Of a DNA stretch of 64,000 bases, positions 49,401 to 62,811 are shown in pieces. Source of the DNA: Chrysomallon squamiferum (taxonomy: Eukaryota; Mollusca; Gastropoda; Neomphalida; Peltospiridae); NCBI GenBank assembly GCA_012295275.1, contig CM022665.1, positions 43,078,152-43,142,151 on the forward strand, written 5' to 3'. Within the stretch, counting starts at the first letter, position 1, and every line of letters begins with the position of its first letter. Position numbers and translations under genes: made by a program. The notes under the pieces were generated by a model. That model made no database searches. It was not told the DNA's origin and saw nothing but the letters and a program-made list of their open reading frames with translations.

Positions 49401-50636
49401 GTTAACAACCAAAATTCTTTCTTTCTTTAAAATGATATGCTTATAAAAATGAATAAAAAGTAAAAGGGAGATCACTTATATTAATGTTCTTTTTAATATA
49501 TATTATCAGGTATTTAGAAAAAGATTTTAGCCAAGTTAAAATATGAGTCCTTAAAATAATGCCCTAAACTAAAACCGAAATGGTATTTATCTTAATTTTT
49601 TTTAATTAATTATGTTAACAGAAATTTTTTTTTTAGATTAATAATTTTTTTTATTATACTTTTTAAATGATGAATGTTTTGTAATATTCATTTTTATTTT
49701 TAATATCAATTTATTTTCTTACTTTTTATCATTTTAACAGTTATAAATTGAAACTGATGTTAAGCAAATAATAACAACAGTAATAATAATCAGTAAATAA
49801 ACAAACATACAAAACAACAGAATATTGAAACAATTGATTTTTTTTTTCTCTTTTAGTACATAACAAACTATTTGCTGTATTATTCTAAGGCAAAATAAAC
49901 TTACAAACATGAAAGGCACATTTCTATTCCTAAGTCAGTGATCTTTTCAAAACTATCCAGATTTATAAAAAAAAAAAAATAATTTTAGTTTCATTATATC
50001 AATACAACTGAATGTATCTATACAAATCGTTTATCATGTTTTAGTTTATGTATCAATATAAATAATAGGTTTATTTCAATGTAGATTTCCTAATAATACA
50101 CATCTTTATCTATTAAAATTAAATATAATGTACACAGTATATATTTCTATAAATGCAGGCATAGTGGGCAACCTAGACTTGATGGGGATCGATAATGAAA
50201 GAAAGGATCAAAGACTTGTACATGACAGATTTATATTCCGAAAATCATATTAGTCTTATCCTATCACTATCAAAATATCAATTATAAGTTAACCACTTAA
50301 TACAACCAACATATTCACTTTAGTCCTGTAGTGTTTGTCTTAATTATGTTTCTGTTTGTCTAACCATGTGTAACAGGACATTCGTAATAATAACAATGAA
50401 ATATATTAGTCCACACTTCCTAACTATGTTCATCTTAGTTATATCTACACTCGTATTACTAAATATAACCAACATATTTCAAAAATAACATGGGTAATCT
50501 ACCAATTTGTCTGTTAGTGAAGTTGATCAATGAACGGCAAGATATAAAAAAATACATGGCTTTTTTTTTTAATTTTTTTTTTTTTCTCTCTCTCTGTCCA
50601 TGATTACCCTGAATTTTCGTCTGTGTGTGCAAAGTT
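46472..50636. other. Convergent intergenic region between COX8 and the C2-domain gene
   Basis: 4.2 kb, extremely AT-rich, with no recognisable exon. It probably includes the 3' UTR of the C2-domain gene directly below 50637. Only homopolymer runs and short AT/AAT tracts were noted. The 97-codon frame covering 50459-50752 on the minus strand overlaps the real last exon out of frame. Confidence 0.6.
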
Positions 50637-52205
50637 TCACTCAGTTTTGTCTCTGCGAAATGAAAATGATTTGAAAATGCGAGGTGATCGATGACGATGA
50701 ATGTTGGGTTTTCCCGTCGAAATTGAAAGTTCCAGTTCAACTCCACCTTCAAGTGGCACCCACTTGATTATTCCAGTCTCATCTGTACCTGGTTGTAAAT
50801 AAATAAATTATTATTATTATTATAATAAAATATAAATGAATGTGCACAAGGTAAAGAAATAAACTACATTTCTGTATGAAATAAAAATAAGAAGAATTTT
50901 TAAAGAAAACAGATAATAAATTATTACTTTACATGCTTTTAAATATCCTTAATTATGAAAACAATTAAAGAATGCATAAATGTATCCTTATAAGGTTATT
51001 AAAATCTAAAAAAAGCAGTATTATTATTAAGAAGGACAGTTTTCAAAAATATATTTAAAATATAAAAATATAAAACTCAGAGGATACTAGAAAATATGAA
51101 AAAATAACAAGATTAATTAAAATATTCTACTGCATATGTATTCAGTTTATTTTGCTACACAATGACCACTGAATTGGTTACAATTTTTTATTTATTTTTT
51201 TTTTTTTGATGACAAAATTATATAATTTGAGATTTTGTGTAACTAAAGAAAACTATTGGGTTATCTAGAGTTTATTATTTTATTTTATATTTTATAAACT
51301 AAACAAAACCTATAAGCAAATAATAATAATAATTATAATAATCATAATGTAATTATTTTGCTGGAATTTTCTGTTTACATAAGACTGCAAAATGATAAAA
51401 ACCTTCTAAGAGGTATTTCAGACTGTATCCTTTTGTTGTAACATGTTCCTTGCTTGATCGCTTCACATCAAAAATCAACACTGCGTCTGGTGAAATTCCA
51501 TGACCTCTATCAATCTGCAGATTCAAAGTTTATAAAAATATAAATAGAATTAATAAAAGAGAAGGTTATAAAATATAGAATTAACAGCAGAGGTTATAAA
51601 ATATAGAATTAACAGCAGAGGTTATTAAATATAGAATTAACAGCAGAGGTTATAAAATATAGAATTAATAAATGATAGGTTTATAAAATATAGAATTAAC
51701 AAATGATAGGTTTATAACAATAATATAGAATTAATAAAAGGTAAGTTATAAAATATAGAATTAATAAAAGACATATTTATAAAATATAGAATTAAAATTG
51801 AAAATTTTATAAAATAAAGAGTAAACATTTTACAAAATACAGAATAAACAATATATAAAATATAAAAAACAAAACAAATGCAGTTCATTTATTTTCTAAA
51901 ATTAAAATAATTATAATGTTTATGTTAATGAAAAAGATAATCTCAGAGAATTATTAATCCTAGACAAGTTAATGTTGATTGTAATCTTCAGTACTGTGAG
52001 AAACAGTTTTATTTTATAAAAACATTTGGATAAATAATAAGAATTTAACAAGAAACTCACCTCAAAAGATAAATTGACACTGGACTCTGAGGGCTTCATC
52101 ATTGGAGATTTGGCTAACACCCTTGTTTTAGAAAACATACTCATCCTGCTTCCAGGACTGAAATAAATAATTTTTATAATAGATGACTGCATATCACACA
52201 TACAT

Positions 52206-52245
<40 letters not shown>

Positions 52246-53155
52246 ACATACATACACACACACATACATACCTTTCTAGATATATACATATATACATACA
52301 TACATACATATATGTAGATACTTACATACATACATACATACATACATACACACTTTTCCTTTTTGCAAAGTTTAGACTGATTCATTATATATTTAGGGTT
52401 TTAAATGCAGTTTCTAATCCATTTTTTTAAAGTTTTCATCGAATAAAAAGTACATAAAAAAAAAATCTTTAGTTATCAGTTATTAAAGTAATCATAATCC
52501 ATTTTATTTAAAAAAAAGAATATATATATATATTTAAATGTTTAAATTGCATACAATATTATAATTAATTATAATGTATTTAATGATAACATAAAATCAA
52601 AACATCTTTCTACATTCATTTGCTCAGCATATTAAAATATTCATATAAAGAGGAATTGAAAGCAATGATAGATTACATATTTTGTAAAATATTCTTTACT
52701 TTTCATCATATAAAAATACACACACATAAATACACATTCCCATAAAAACACACACATATACATACACATGCTCTCTCTCCAAACACATATTAAAATTATT
52801 ACATTTATTAATAACTTACACACAAACGTGCATGCTCAAACACACAGACACACACACACAAACACATTTAAACACATACTGATATAAAAATTATAATATT
52901 TATTAATAACTTACTGTTCAAGGCGCACTTTGAAGTAGACATCAGTGTCAACTTTTTCCAGCCCCTTTGACTGAATCACTTTGCCAACCACACTGTAAAA
53001 CTTCTCCATGTCCATAGAACTTACTGCGAGACAAACAACACTTAGAATTTTATCAGAATCAGAAACCAGTTCACAAACAGAGCAATGAAAATACATTGAT
53101 ACATTTATACAAACTGAAAAAGTTTCCAAATAGATGTCATGTACATATATAGAAC

Positions 53156-53204
<49 letters not shown>

Positions 53205-56200
53205 GCAATAATAAAGATGATAATAATGATGATGATGATAATGCTAATGATAATAAAAATAATAATAGTAATATTATTTATAATAATTTATACCAATTTT
53301 AATAGTTTCCAAATAGGTATCATATGTAGAATAAAAAAAAAACTATTAAAACAATTTAAAAAAAATAATTTACAAATCATTTGACTTGTAAAAATTGACA
53401 AGATTTATAAATTCATTTCATTCAAAATGGAAATTAAATGTATTTTCCATACTGAGGACAATAAAAAAAAAAAAAAATTGATTTAATTTTACTTTATGAA
53501 AAATTAGAATAGTATAAAATAATCAGAAACAATGGGTTTTTTTTTAGTTGTACTTAAAAATAAACAAGATTTAGAATAATTTATTTAAATTGGAAAAATC
53601 TTACTTTTGATATTGATAAAATTAAGATGGATATAGCAAAGACATCTACTTAAAGATATGAACATTTCAGACATTTTGGTACAGGCAGAATAAAGATTAA
53701 CATGGTCAGGAAAATTTTGTAATTTATATACTAACTGAAATATATAATTTTATTTTTCATAGTTTTGTTTGGTTATTGATTATTTAACCCTTTTAGTGTT
53801 GACTGATTTCTGTAGGATCCAAAAACACTGCTTGAATTTACCAAGATAATTAAAACTGTTATATATACTGTACAGTGATTTAAATCCTGTATTCTGGTTA
53901 ACAGATTTGACTATTCCAGTGACAAAGTATTATATTCAACCACATTACATCTGGTCAGAAAAGTACAAGTTCAGTTGTATTAAAATTAAAATTAATTACT
54001 ATAATTAAAGCCTTTTGATACCTTAATAATAATCAAAAATTTATAAAAATGATGGGGTAAAAAATTGAAAATAATATTCACAGAAAAAAAAAAAAAATAA
54101 TATTTAATATGGACGATAATAATCAGTTTATTCAAGAACAAAAAGTAGTGACAACCGAAATCTTACTGGCATTGTTCCTGATTTAAAATAAAATAAAAAT
54201 AAAAATCTGTAAAATGAAATATTTTTATTCTTAAATAAAAAAATACTTTTAACAGAAAAGAAAAAAGAACTTATTCAAGAACAAAAAATACTGACAACTG
54301 AAATCTTACTGGCATTGTTCCTGATTTAAAACAAAATAAAAATAAAAATCTGTAAAATGAAATATTTTTATTCTTAAAAAAAAATACTTTTAACAAGTTA
54401 AAAAAAAAAGTATTAATAATCTAAAAGCATGAATATTCATCACATTAAATTAATCTTAACATTTTTTGTTTTAAATATTTGTAAACTTATCAATATTACA
54501 TTATTAATCTATATTCTGTTTCTATTTCATTTAATTATTTAATAAAATTATCAATTTAAAAAAATATAATTTTGAAAATGTTTCTTAATGTTTCTTCATG
54601 CCAAATTAATAAATTAGTGATATTCTACCCTAGTTTTCACAATGCAATAATAATAATGATAATAAAATTAATTAGAAAAATTTGAAAATGTAAATAAGTT
54701 CATATTCAGTTTCTAGATTTTTTAATCTTTAACAACACAGAGTGGGACAAAGTGGAAATTATAATACATGCATTTAACTAGTACATCAAAAACAAATACG
54801 TTAAAATTATTAATAATTAACACAACAACAATTAAGAACAGCATGCCAACTATTAATATTCACAAAACTAAGTAAATTTAGTTGTTAATTAAGTTAAACA
54901 AAAATATTTTTAAAAATTTAAACTTTCATTTTCAAGATGGACTGGATGGGCAAATGAATTTAATAGAAATTTAAAAAAAATAAAATAAAATTAATAATAA
55001 ATAAAAGTTAAAAAAAATAATAAAAAATAAAATAAATAAATAAAATACCCCCTCCAAAAAAAAAAAAAAAAATAATAATAAAAGAATTTAAAAAATGTAA
55101 AAATAAAATAAAAAAACTGAAAATAAAACATCATTTAAAAAACATTTAATTATTTTAGTGTTAAAACATTAATGTCACTGTTATTAAACATCCCATTAAA
55201 ATAAACTCAAAACCAATTAAAAACAAAACCTGTATAAGTATTATTAATAATAAAATAACCATAAGTAATTCTGTTGTTAAGAATTTAAAAATTATTTTTA
55301 TTAAATTCAAAAAAGTTTTTATTTGTTTTATTTTTTAACAAAAAGGGGTAAAAAAAGAAAAGAAATGTAAGAATGAAAGAATGGGTAGAGAGAAGGAAGA
55401 ATGATCACAGTTAATAAAAAGGAATTTATATAACATTAATAATTCTTTCAACTAAACCTATTAAACATTACTCATTTTTTTAAAAACAGTTTCTTTTATT
55501 TTATCTTTTATTTTTATACGCCTTCTATTCATTATCATTTTGCATAATTATTTAGAGTTAATTTACTGATAAATATTTATATACATAAGCAATATATAAG
55601 CATAAAAAATATTTGGTAGTATTTAAATGACCAATAGAAAAAAGTTAACTACAACATAATTTGTGATATTAAATTACAAAATCTAAGATACATATACAGA
55701 TGCACATATATAAATATTTGTTCTGCAGTTATGATAAATGTTTTATAATCTGAGCTATTAATCATAAAGAATAAAGTGAACACACACAAACACACACATC
55801 AGTACAGTTTAAATTACGATTCTTAATACAAATAAATCTGTTATATATACATTTTTTTTTACTATTATATATACAAATAATATAATAGTAATTTTAATAC
55901 TATTTTTAAAATAATAATAATAATAAAATTAAATGTTTTACTGGATTAATGTGGAATGGTTTGCACAACATGAAGAAATCCATTAAGAAACAACAGTGTC
56001 TAAACTAAAAAAAATAGTGCAGGAAATAACGTATCACTGAGCATGTTAAGAACACCACAACCAATGAGATGTCTGCAGACAGGCACACAAGAAGAGGAGT
56101 GGAGTGATACTGTAATGGGGTTCTAGCTTACCAGCAGCAGGTGGGTCGGTGTGGTCTACAGAAAAGTAATTCAACATTGTGTGAAAAGAGTTAAAAATAA

Positions 56201-57330
56201 GTGTGCAAAACATTTTTGTCAAAAGAGAAAAATCTACAATACGACGATTAACTCTTTGCCCCGAGAGAATAAAATAAATGAATGTTTGTAAGGAAATTGG
56301 TGATGATTATTATGATGATAAATAAAATAATAAATAATTAAAAATAAAAATGACAATATATATGTTTAAAAAAAAGTAAATAAAATAATAATAAAAATAA
56401 ATATATTTAAAAAAAAAAAAGTAAATAAAATAATAATAAAAATAATGAAAGTAAATAAATAAATAAATAATTAAAAATAATAATAAAAATGAATATATAT
56501 TAAAAAAGAAAATAATAATAAAAATAACGAAATTAAATAAACACATGGCTAAAAGGATAAATAAATAAATAAATAAATAAATATTTTTTGAAAATAATAA
56601 ATATATAAAGAAATAAAAATAATAATATATTTAAAATATGAAAAAACCATTTAAAAAAAAAATAATCTGTCCTAATCATGTGCTCTTTGTGATTTATCCC
56701 ATTCTAGTAAGACCATCTGGAGACTATGGTATGAGCTTTCCTTGGAATGGGATAAAGTTTATAAATTAATATCAGTATCCTACATCATAGTGCTAAACTG
56801 AATAATTATATAAAATTCACATTTTTAATGAGAATCAACTATCAAATTATTATGTTTAGACTTCCTGAATATTCAGATATTCATGAAAAATAGTAAATCA
56901 TTGAATTTTTTTTTTTTTCCCAATTAAATACAGCAAGTAAATTGTATAAAAAACTGTCATGTCCTAAGTATATAATACTATAATAGGTAAAGACTTTATG
57001 GAAATAAGGATAGTGTCAGAGTTCAAATACATTTATTATTATTAAAGATTGGCGTTGAGTAACAATTGCCATTTATATTTGTTTTTAATACCACAGATAC
57101 ATTGCAATTATAAAAATTATTAATATTTATAATCACATCACCAGCATTATGTGTCAAATCTAGTTATGTGTTCTTACTAAGTCAAATATTTAATTAGTGC
57201 AGTTTTCTATGATAAATCTGTGTTTAATGTTTGAGGCAAATATTAATATATACAACACAGTGATTTAAATGTTTCTTACTAAAACCATGTTAGATTTAAC
57301 TCCCACCAAAAAAAAAAAAAAAAAAAAAAA

Positions 57331-57390
<60 letters not shown>

Positions 57391-60300
57391 AATTAATAAA
57401 TTAATAAAAACTTTAATAAAATGAATATGAATAATTTTAAATGGCAATAAACTGATTTTTGAATGATAAAAACTGAGCAACATTTTAGAAAGCAGAATGT
57501 GAATGGTATTGTTATGATAATTATGAAGTTAAAGCCAAATTTGCAAGAAAAAAAAAAAAAAAAATAATAATAAAATAAAAAACAGATTAAAGAAGAAAGA
57601 AAACAATTTTGATATTGAGAATGGAATTTAAAACTGACTTACTCAGTGACATGTTGTCCGATTTCTGAACAATGGCAACTGAGTTTACACTGAAAGCAGA
57701 AACAACAGAACTTGATAAGATATAACAACAACAACAACAACAACAATAGCAGCAACAACAATAACAACAATGAATAGCAATACCAATAATAATAACCATA
57801 AAATTGAGTAATCAAGATACTTCTTGAATATCACTTATCTAGAAATGTCTTGAGTACCATTTATCTAGATACATCATTACTATCACTTACCTTCATACTT
57901 CTTGATCATCATTTACTTAGATTCTTCTAGACTCTCACTTATCTACAAATTTCTCCACTATCACTTAACTAGATACTGTCTGGTTATGACTTTTCGAGAA
58001 TGTTCTGGATTAACCCTCTTCATTATCATTTATACAAATATTTTTAAATATTTTAAGACCTTCATTTATCCACCATACACTTCTCCACCATAATTTATGT
58101 AGATACATCTTGATTATCATCTAACTGGATACTGCTAGGCTATAATTTTATAGATACTTCTTAACTACTACTTACATCTGATACTTCTAGACTATCTCTT
58201 ATCTCAGTACTTCTTGACTATCATTTATACAGATACTTCTTAACTATCACATATCTACATATTGTTTGACTGTCACTTATTTAGATACTTATCACATGTT
58301 TGTTTCTTCACTCAATAAATTATCAATTTACTACACAACACAGATGGAGCCATTTTTATCTTTTCATCCATTTTTTTTCACACTTAGTTAACACACCATG
58401 CAACAAAAAATATCCTAGCTTAACTTCTTATCATTTGTTTTGTTTTACTCAGCAAAATCATCAGTGTACTATTTAATCATCAGTGTACTATTTAATCACC
58501 AGTGCACTATTTAATCATCAGTGTACTATTTAATCATCAGTGCACTATTTAATCATCAGTGCACTATTTAATCATCAGTGTACTATTTAATCATCAGTGT
58601 ACTATTTAATCATCAGTGTACTATTTAATCATCAGTGTACTATTTAATCATCAGTGCACTATTTAATCATCAGTGCACTATTTAATCATCAGTGCACTAT
58701 TTAATCATCAGTGCACTATTTAATCATCAATGTACTATTTAATCATCAGTGCACTATTTAATCATCACTTTTCTATTTAACCATCTGTGCACTATTTAAT
58801 CATCAATGTACTATTTAATCATCACTTTTCTATTTAACCATCTGTGCACTATTTAATCATCAATGTACTATTTAATCATCACTTTTCTATTTAACCATCT
58901 GTGCACTATTTAATCATCAATGTACTATTTAATCATCACTTTTCTATTTAACCATCTGTGCACTATTTAATCATCAATGTACTATTTAATCATCACTTTT
59001 CTATTTAACCATCTGTGCACTATTTAATCATCAATGTACTATTTAATCATCACTTTTCTATTTAACCATCTGTGCACTATTTAATCATCAATGTACTATT
59101 TAATCATCACTTTTCTATTTAACCATCTGTGCACTATTTAATCATCAATGTACTATTTAATCATCACTTTTCTATTTAACCATCTGTGCACTATTTAATC
59201 ATCAATGTACTATTTAATCATCACTTTTCTATTTAACCATCTGTGCACTATTTAATCATCAATGTACTATTTAATCATCACTTTTCTATTTAACCATCTG
59301 TGCACTATTTAATCATCAATGTACTATTTAATCATCACTTTTCTATTTAACCATCTGTGCACTATTTAATCATCAATGTACTATTTAATCATCACTTTTC
59401 TATTTAACCATCTGTGCACTATTTAATCATCAATGTACTATTTAATCATCACTTTTCTATTTAACCATCTGTGCACTATTTAATCGTACTATTTACTACA
59501 CAACAGAGAGTCATCTTACGATTCTGAATTTCTCATTCCCAGCTGGGGTCTTCTCGACATGACGAGGCTGTCTTTCCGCGACATCGAGTTGAAGTTGGGA
59601 GACAGACTCTGTCGGGTGCTGCCCTTGTTGATGCTGACATCAGACGTGGATCGGCGCAGACCGCCGGATGTGTTGTTGGACGCAGGGGGGAGCAGTGAGT
59701 GGCGCTTCTCCAGGGAGTACGGAGTCGATGACATCATTTTGTTGTTGTCATGGTGATGGACAGAGTTGGGAAAAGACTCATTCACTGCCATATCTGGAAC
59801 AATCTGAAAATTAAATATATATATATAAAAAATAAAAAATTATAATTTTTTTTCTAATTTGGTTTTATTATGAAGTAACAAAAGTGGGGAAGGGATAATG
59901 AGTAATAATTTAGAATTTAAGAATAAGAAAACAATGCAACTTTAATGAAAAATGAAAAATGAAAATAATATAACAAAGACATCTATAAATTGAACCTAAA
60001 CCAAGGAAAGTGGGATTAAACAAACAAATAAACCAATAAAAATAAAAATAAAATAATGATAACAAAATATATCTCCCATAAATAAAATTAAAAAATTAAA
60101 AAATAATCATACCATTTTACCATTCTTTAAAAATATAATAAAAGATTTTTCAAATCTCAACATCTGTTTACAAATTATCATTTTTAAATATATATATATA
60201 AAAAAAATAAAATTATAATCATCATTTTCACATGCCTATTCTAAACATTTGACCATTTATGTTTAAAGTCTTTATTCTTTATATCATTATTATATTTTTT

Positions 60301-62766
60301 TAATACAAATGGGAACAACAATTTTACTTTGGGTGAGCTGGTAGGTGAATCAAAAACATCACTGCTAACAGACTGATTGCTCTGTACACCACTGTCTTTC
60401 TGAAATAACATGAAAACTCAACACTTTAAAAATATTACTTAGGTGTATATTACATGTACATCAGTATACTTAAAGTTTTTGTACATTGAAGTAAGACAAA
60501 AACTCAACAGTTTAAAAATATTACTTAGGTGTATATTACATGTACATCAGTATACAGAAAGATTTTGTACATTGAAATACCATTAAAACTCAACACTTTA
60601 AAAATATTACTATTATTTGTGTTTATTTATTTATTTATTTAAACAATACATTAAATTTAAAAAATTAAATCTTTTTAAAAACTTAAAATCTCATTGTTTC
60701 ATTTTAATAAAAATAAAATAAAAAGAACAAAAATAAAAATAAAAATAAAAATATAAAACAAATAAATAAATAAATAAATAAATAAAAAAAAAAAAAAAAA
60801 AAAAGAAAGAAACTTAAGAAGAAAAAGAGGTTTAAAATTTATGAATATTTATATATAACAATTACCATATCTTTGCACCTCAGTTGTATTTTTCCTGTTT
60901 TTGTTCTCTCTAGTGAAAACCATTCTGGAACACCCTGAAAATTAAATACCACCACAATCAGCTTGAAATTTCTTGAAATAATTATGAAATTAATAAATAA
61001 ACAAATAATTTAAGATAAATAAATAAAAACAAAAAAAAAAGAAGATATAAGATAAATAAAAAGTATTTAAGAGAATTTAAGAACAATATAAAAAGATTTA
61101 AGATAAAGAAAATAGGATTTATGATAAATACTAAAAGATTTTATATAATTAAAGTATTTAGGATGTGGTTTGTTTAAGATAAATAAAAAATATTTAAAAA
61201 CTGGCCACACTGTTGTAGCTAAATTTAAAAAAAAAAAAAAAATAATAATATAAATAAAAAAAAAAAAAAAAAAAAAAATTTTTATTTTTAAAGATATTTG
61301 TTATTTGAAATAAAAAATAACAAAATGGTAAAAAGATAAGATTTCAAAATGAACTTTTAACATAATAATTTTAATAAATAAATAAATAATAAAATAAAAA
61401 TGATTGTAATAATATTCATTTGTAATAATAATAACATAAATACAAAAAAAACCTATAAAAACTAAATAAAATAATAAATAAAATATTATTACCAGTTAAT
61501 TACTGATAAAATTAAAAACATACAAATAATTTTTTAAAACAACATAAATATTATTACCTGCAATTTATTTAATTAATTTTTAACACATTTATTTTATTAT
61601 AAATCATATGGAATTGAAATTAATAAAATTAAAAAATTAAAAACTATAATTCAATAAAAAATATTCATCTTTAAGAATAAAATAAATAAATAAATGAATG
61701 TTTAATTAACTTGTTGTTTTTTTTAACACATAATAGACATTTGATATAACATATTTCTTTTTCTGATATATATTATTATTATTATTTTTATTAATATTAT
61801 TATTATTATTCTCCTTCATATAATGTTTAGAAAAATATCAAGCAATCTTTTGTATGCACTTCCCACAGGAAAATAAACCAGTCAAGGAGCTATGGTCTGG
61901 AATGGGATAAAGTATAAATGTTATTTATTTATTTATATTTTGTAATTACCTTGATGGCTAGCTGTTTCAGTCTTTCCACAGTAAGTACAACTTTTCCCAT
62001 GAAATCCTTTCCAATCATGTCATTGTCATACATCATCTAGAAATATTTGATTAAAACAGTTTATAATATAATCAGAAATTACAAACCTATAACTTTAAAA
62101 AAGGAAAATTATATAAACTTTTAAAATTATGGAAAAAAAATTTAATGTTCTTTTGTTTTTATTTGGGTTTTTTTAAAATAAAAGTAAATAAATAATTTTA
62201 AAAATTTAAATTTAAGTAAATAAATAAAATAAAAAAGAAAGAAATGAAAGAAATTAACATATTTTCCAATATTTAAAATATCCTTCTAAATTGTTATTAT
62301 TCATAATATATATATATTTTTTTTTCTAAACATTTGTATCTTGGTTGAAAGCAGCAAAGTAATTATAATTTTTATTATTATTATTATTATTTTAAAATGG
62401 AAATAATAATAAATACATGAATCAAATATAAAAAAAAAAATAATAATAATAAATATTTTATAAATACAAATAAAATAAATAAAAATAAACAAATTCAAAT
62501 AAAAAATAAATCTAGAAACAAAAAAAACTGATAAAATGAAATCAAATAAATAAATATATAAATAATATAAAAGAAAAGAAAAATTAATAAAAATAATTTT
62601 TTTTTTAAATAAAAACAAATAAATAAAATAAAGATAAAATAAAATAGAATAAAATAAAATAAAATAAAAAATTAAATTAAATTAAACACACACACACACA
62701 CACACACACACATAAAATAAAAAGAAATAAATTTAAAAAAAATAAAATAAAAAAAAAAATTAAATT

Positions 62767-62811
<45 letters not shown>

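Noticed and set aside
50459-50752. 97-codon minus-strand frame over the end of the C2-domain gene
   Set aside because: It overlaps the true last exon in another frame; the real frame follows the phase from exon 51403-51514 and ends at 50637.
58459-59484. A CRISPR-like array
   Set aside because: The units are contiguous 19-mers with no unique spacers, in an intron of an animal gene.
59516-59791. Reading the linker exon of the C2-domain gene as the last exon with a TAA stop
   Set aside because: The TAA is part of a GTAAGA donor. Using that donor gives perfect phase through six more exons, so the stop belongs to the intron.
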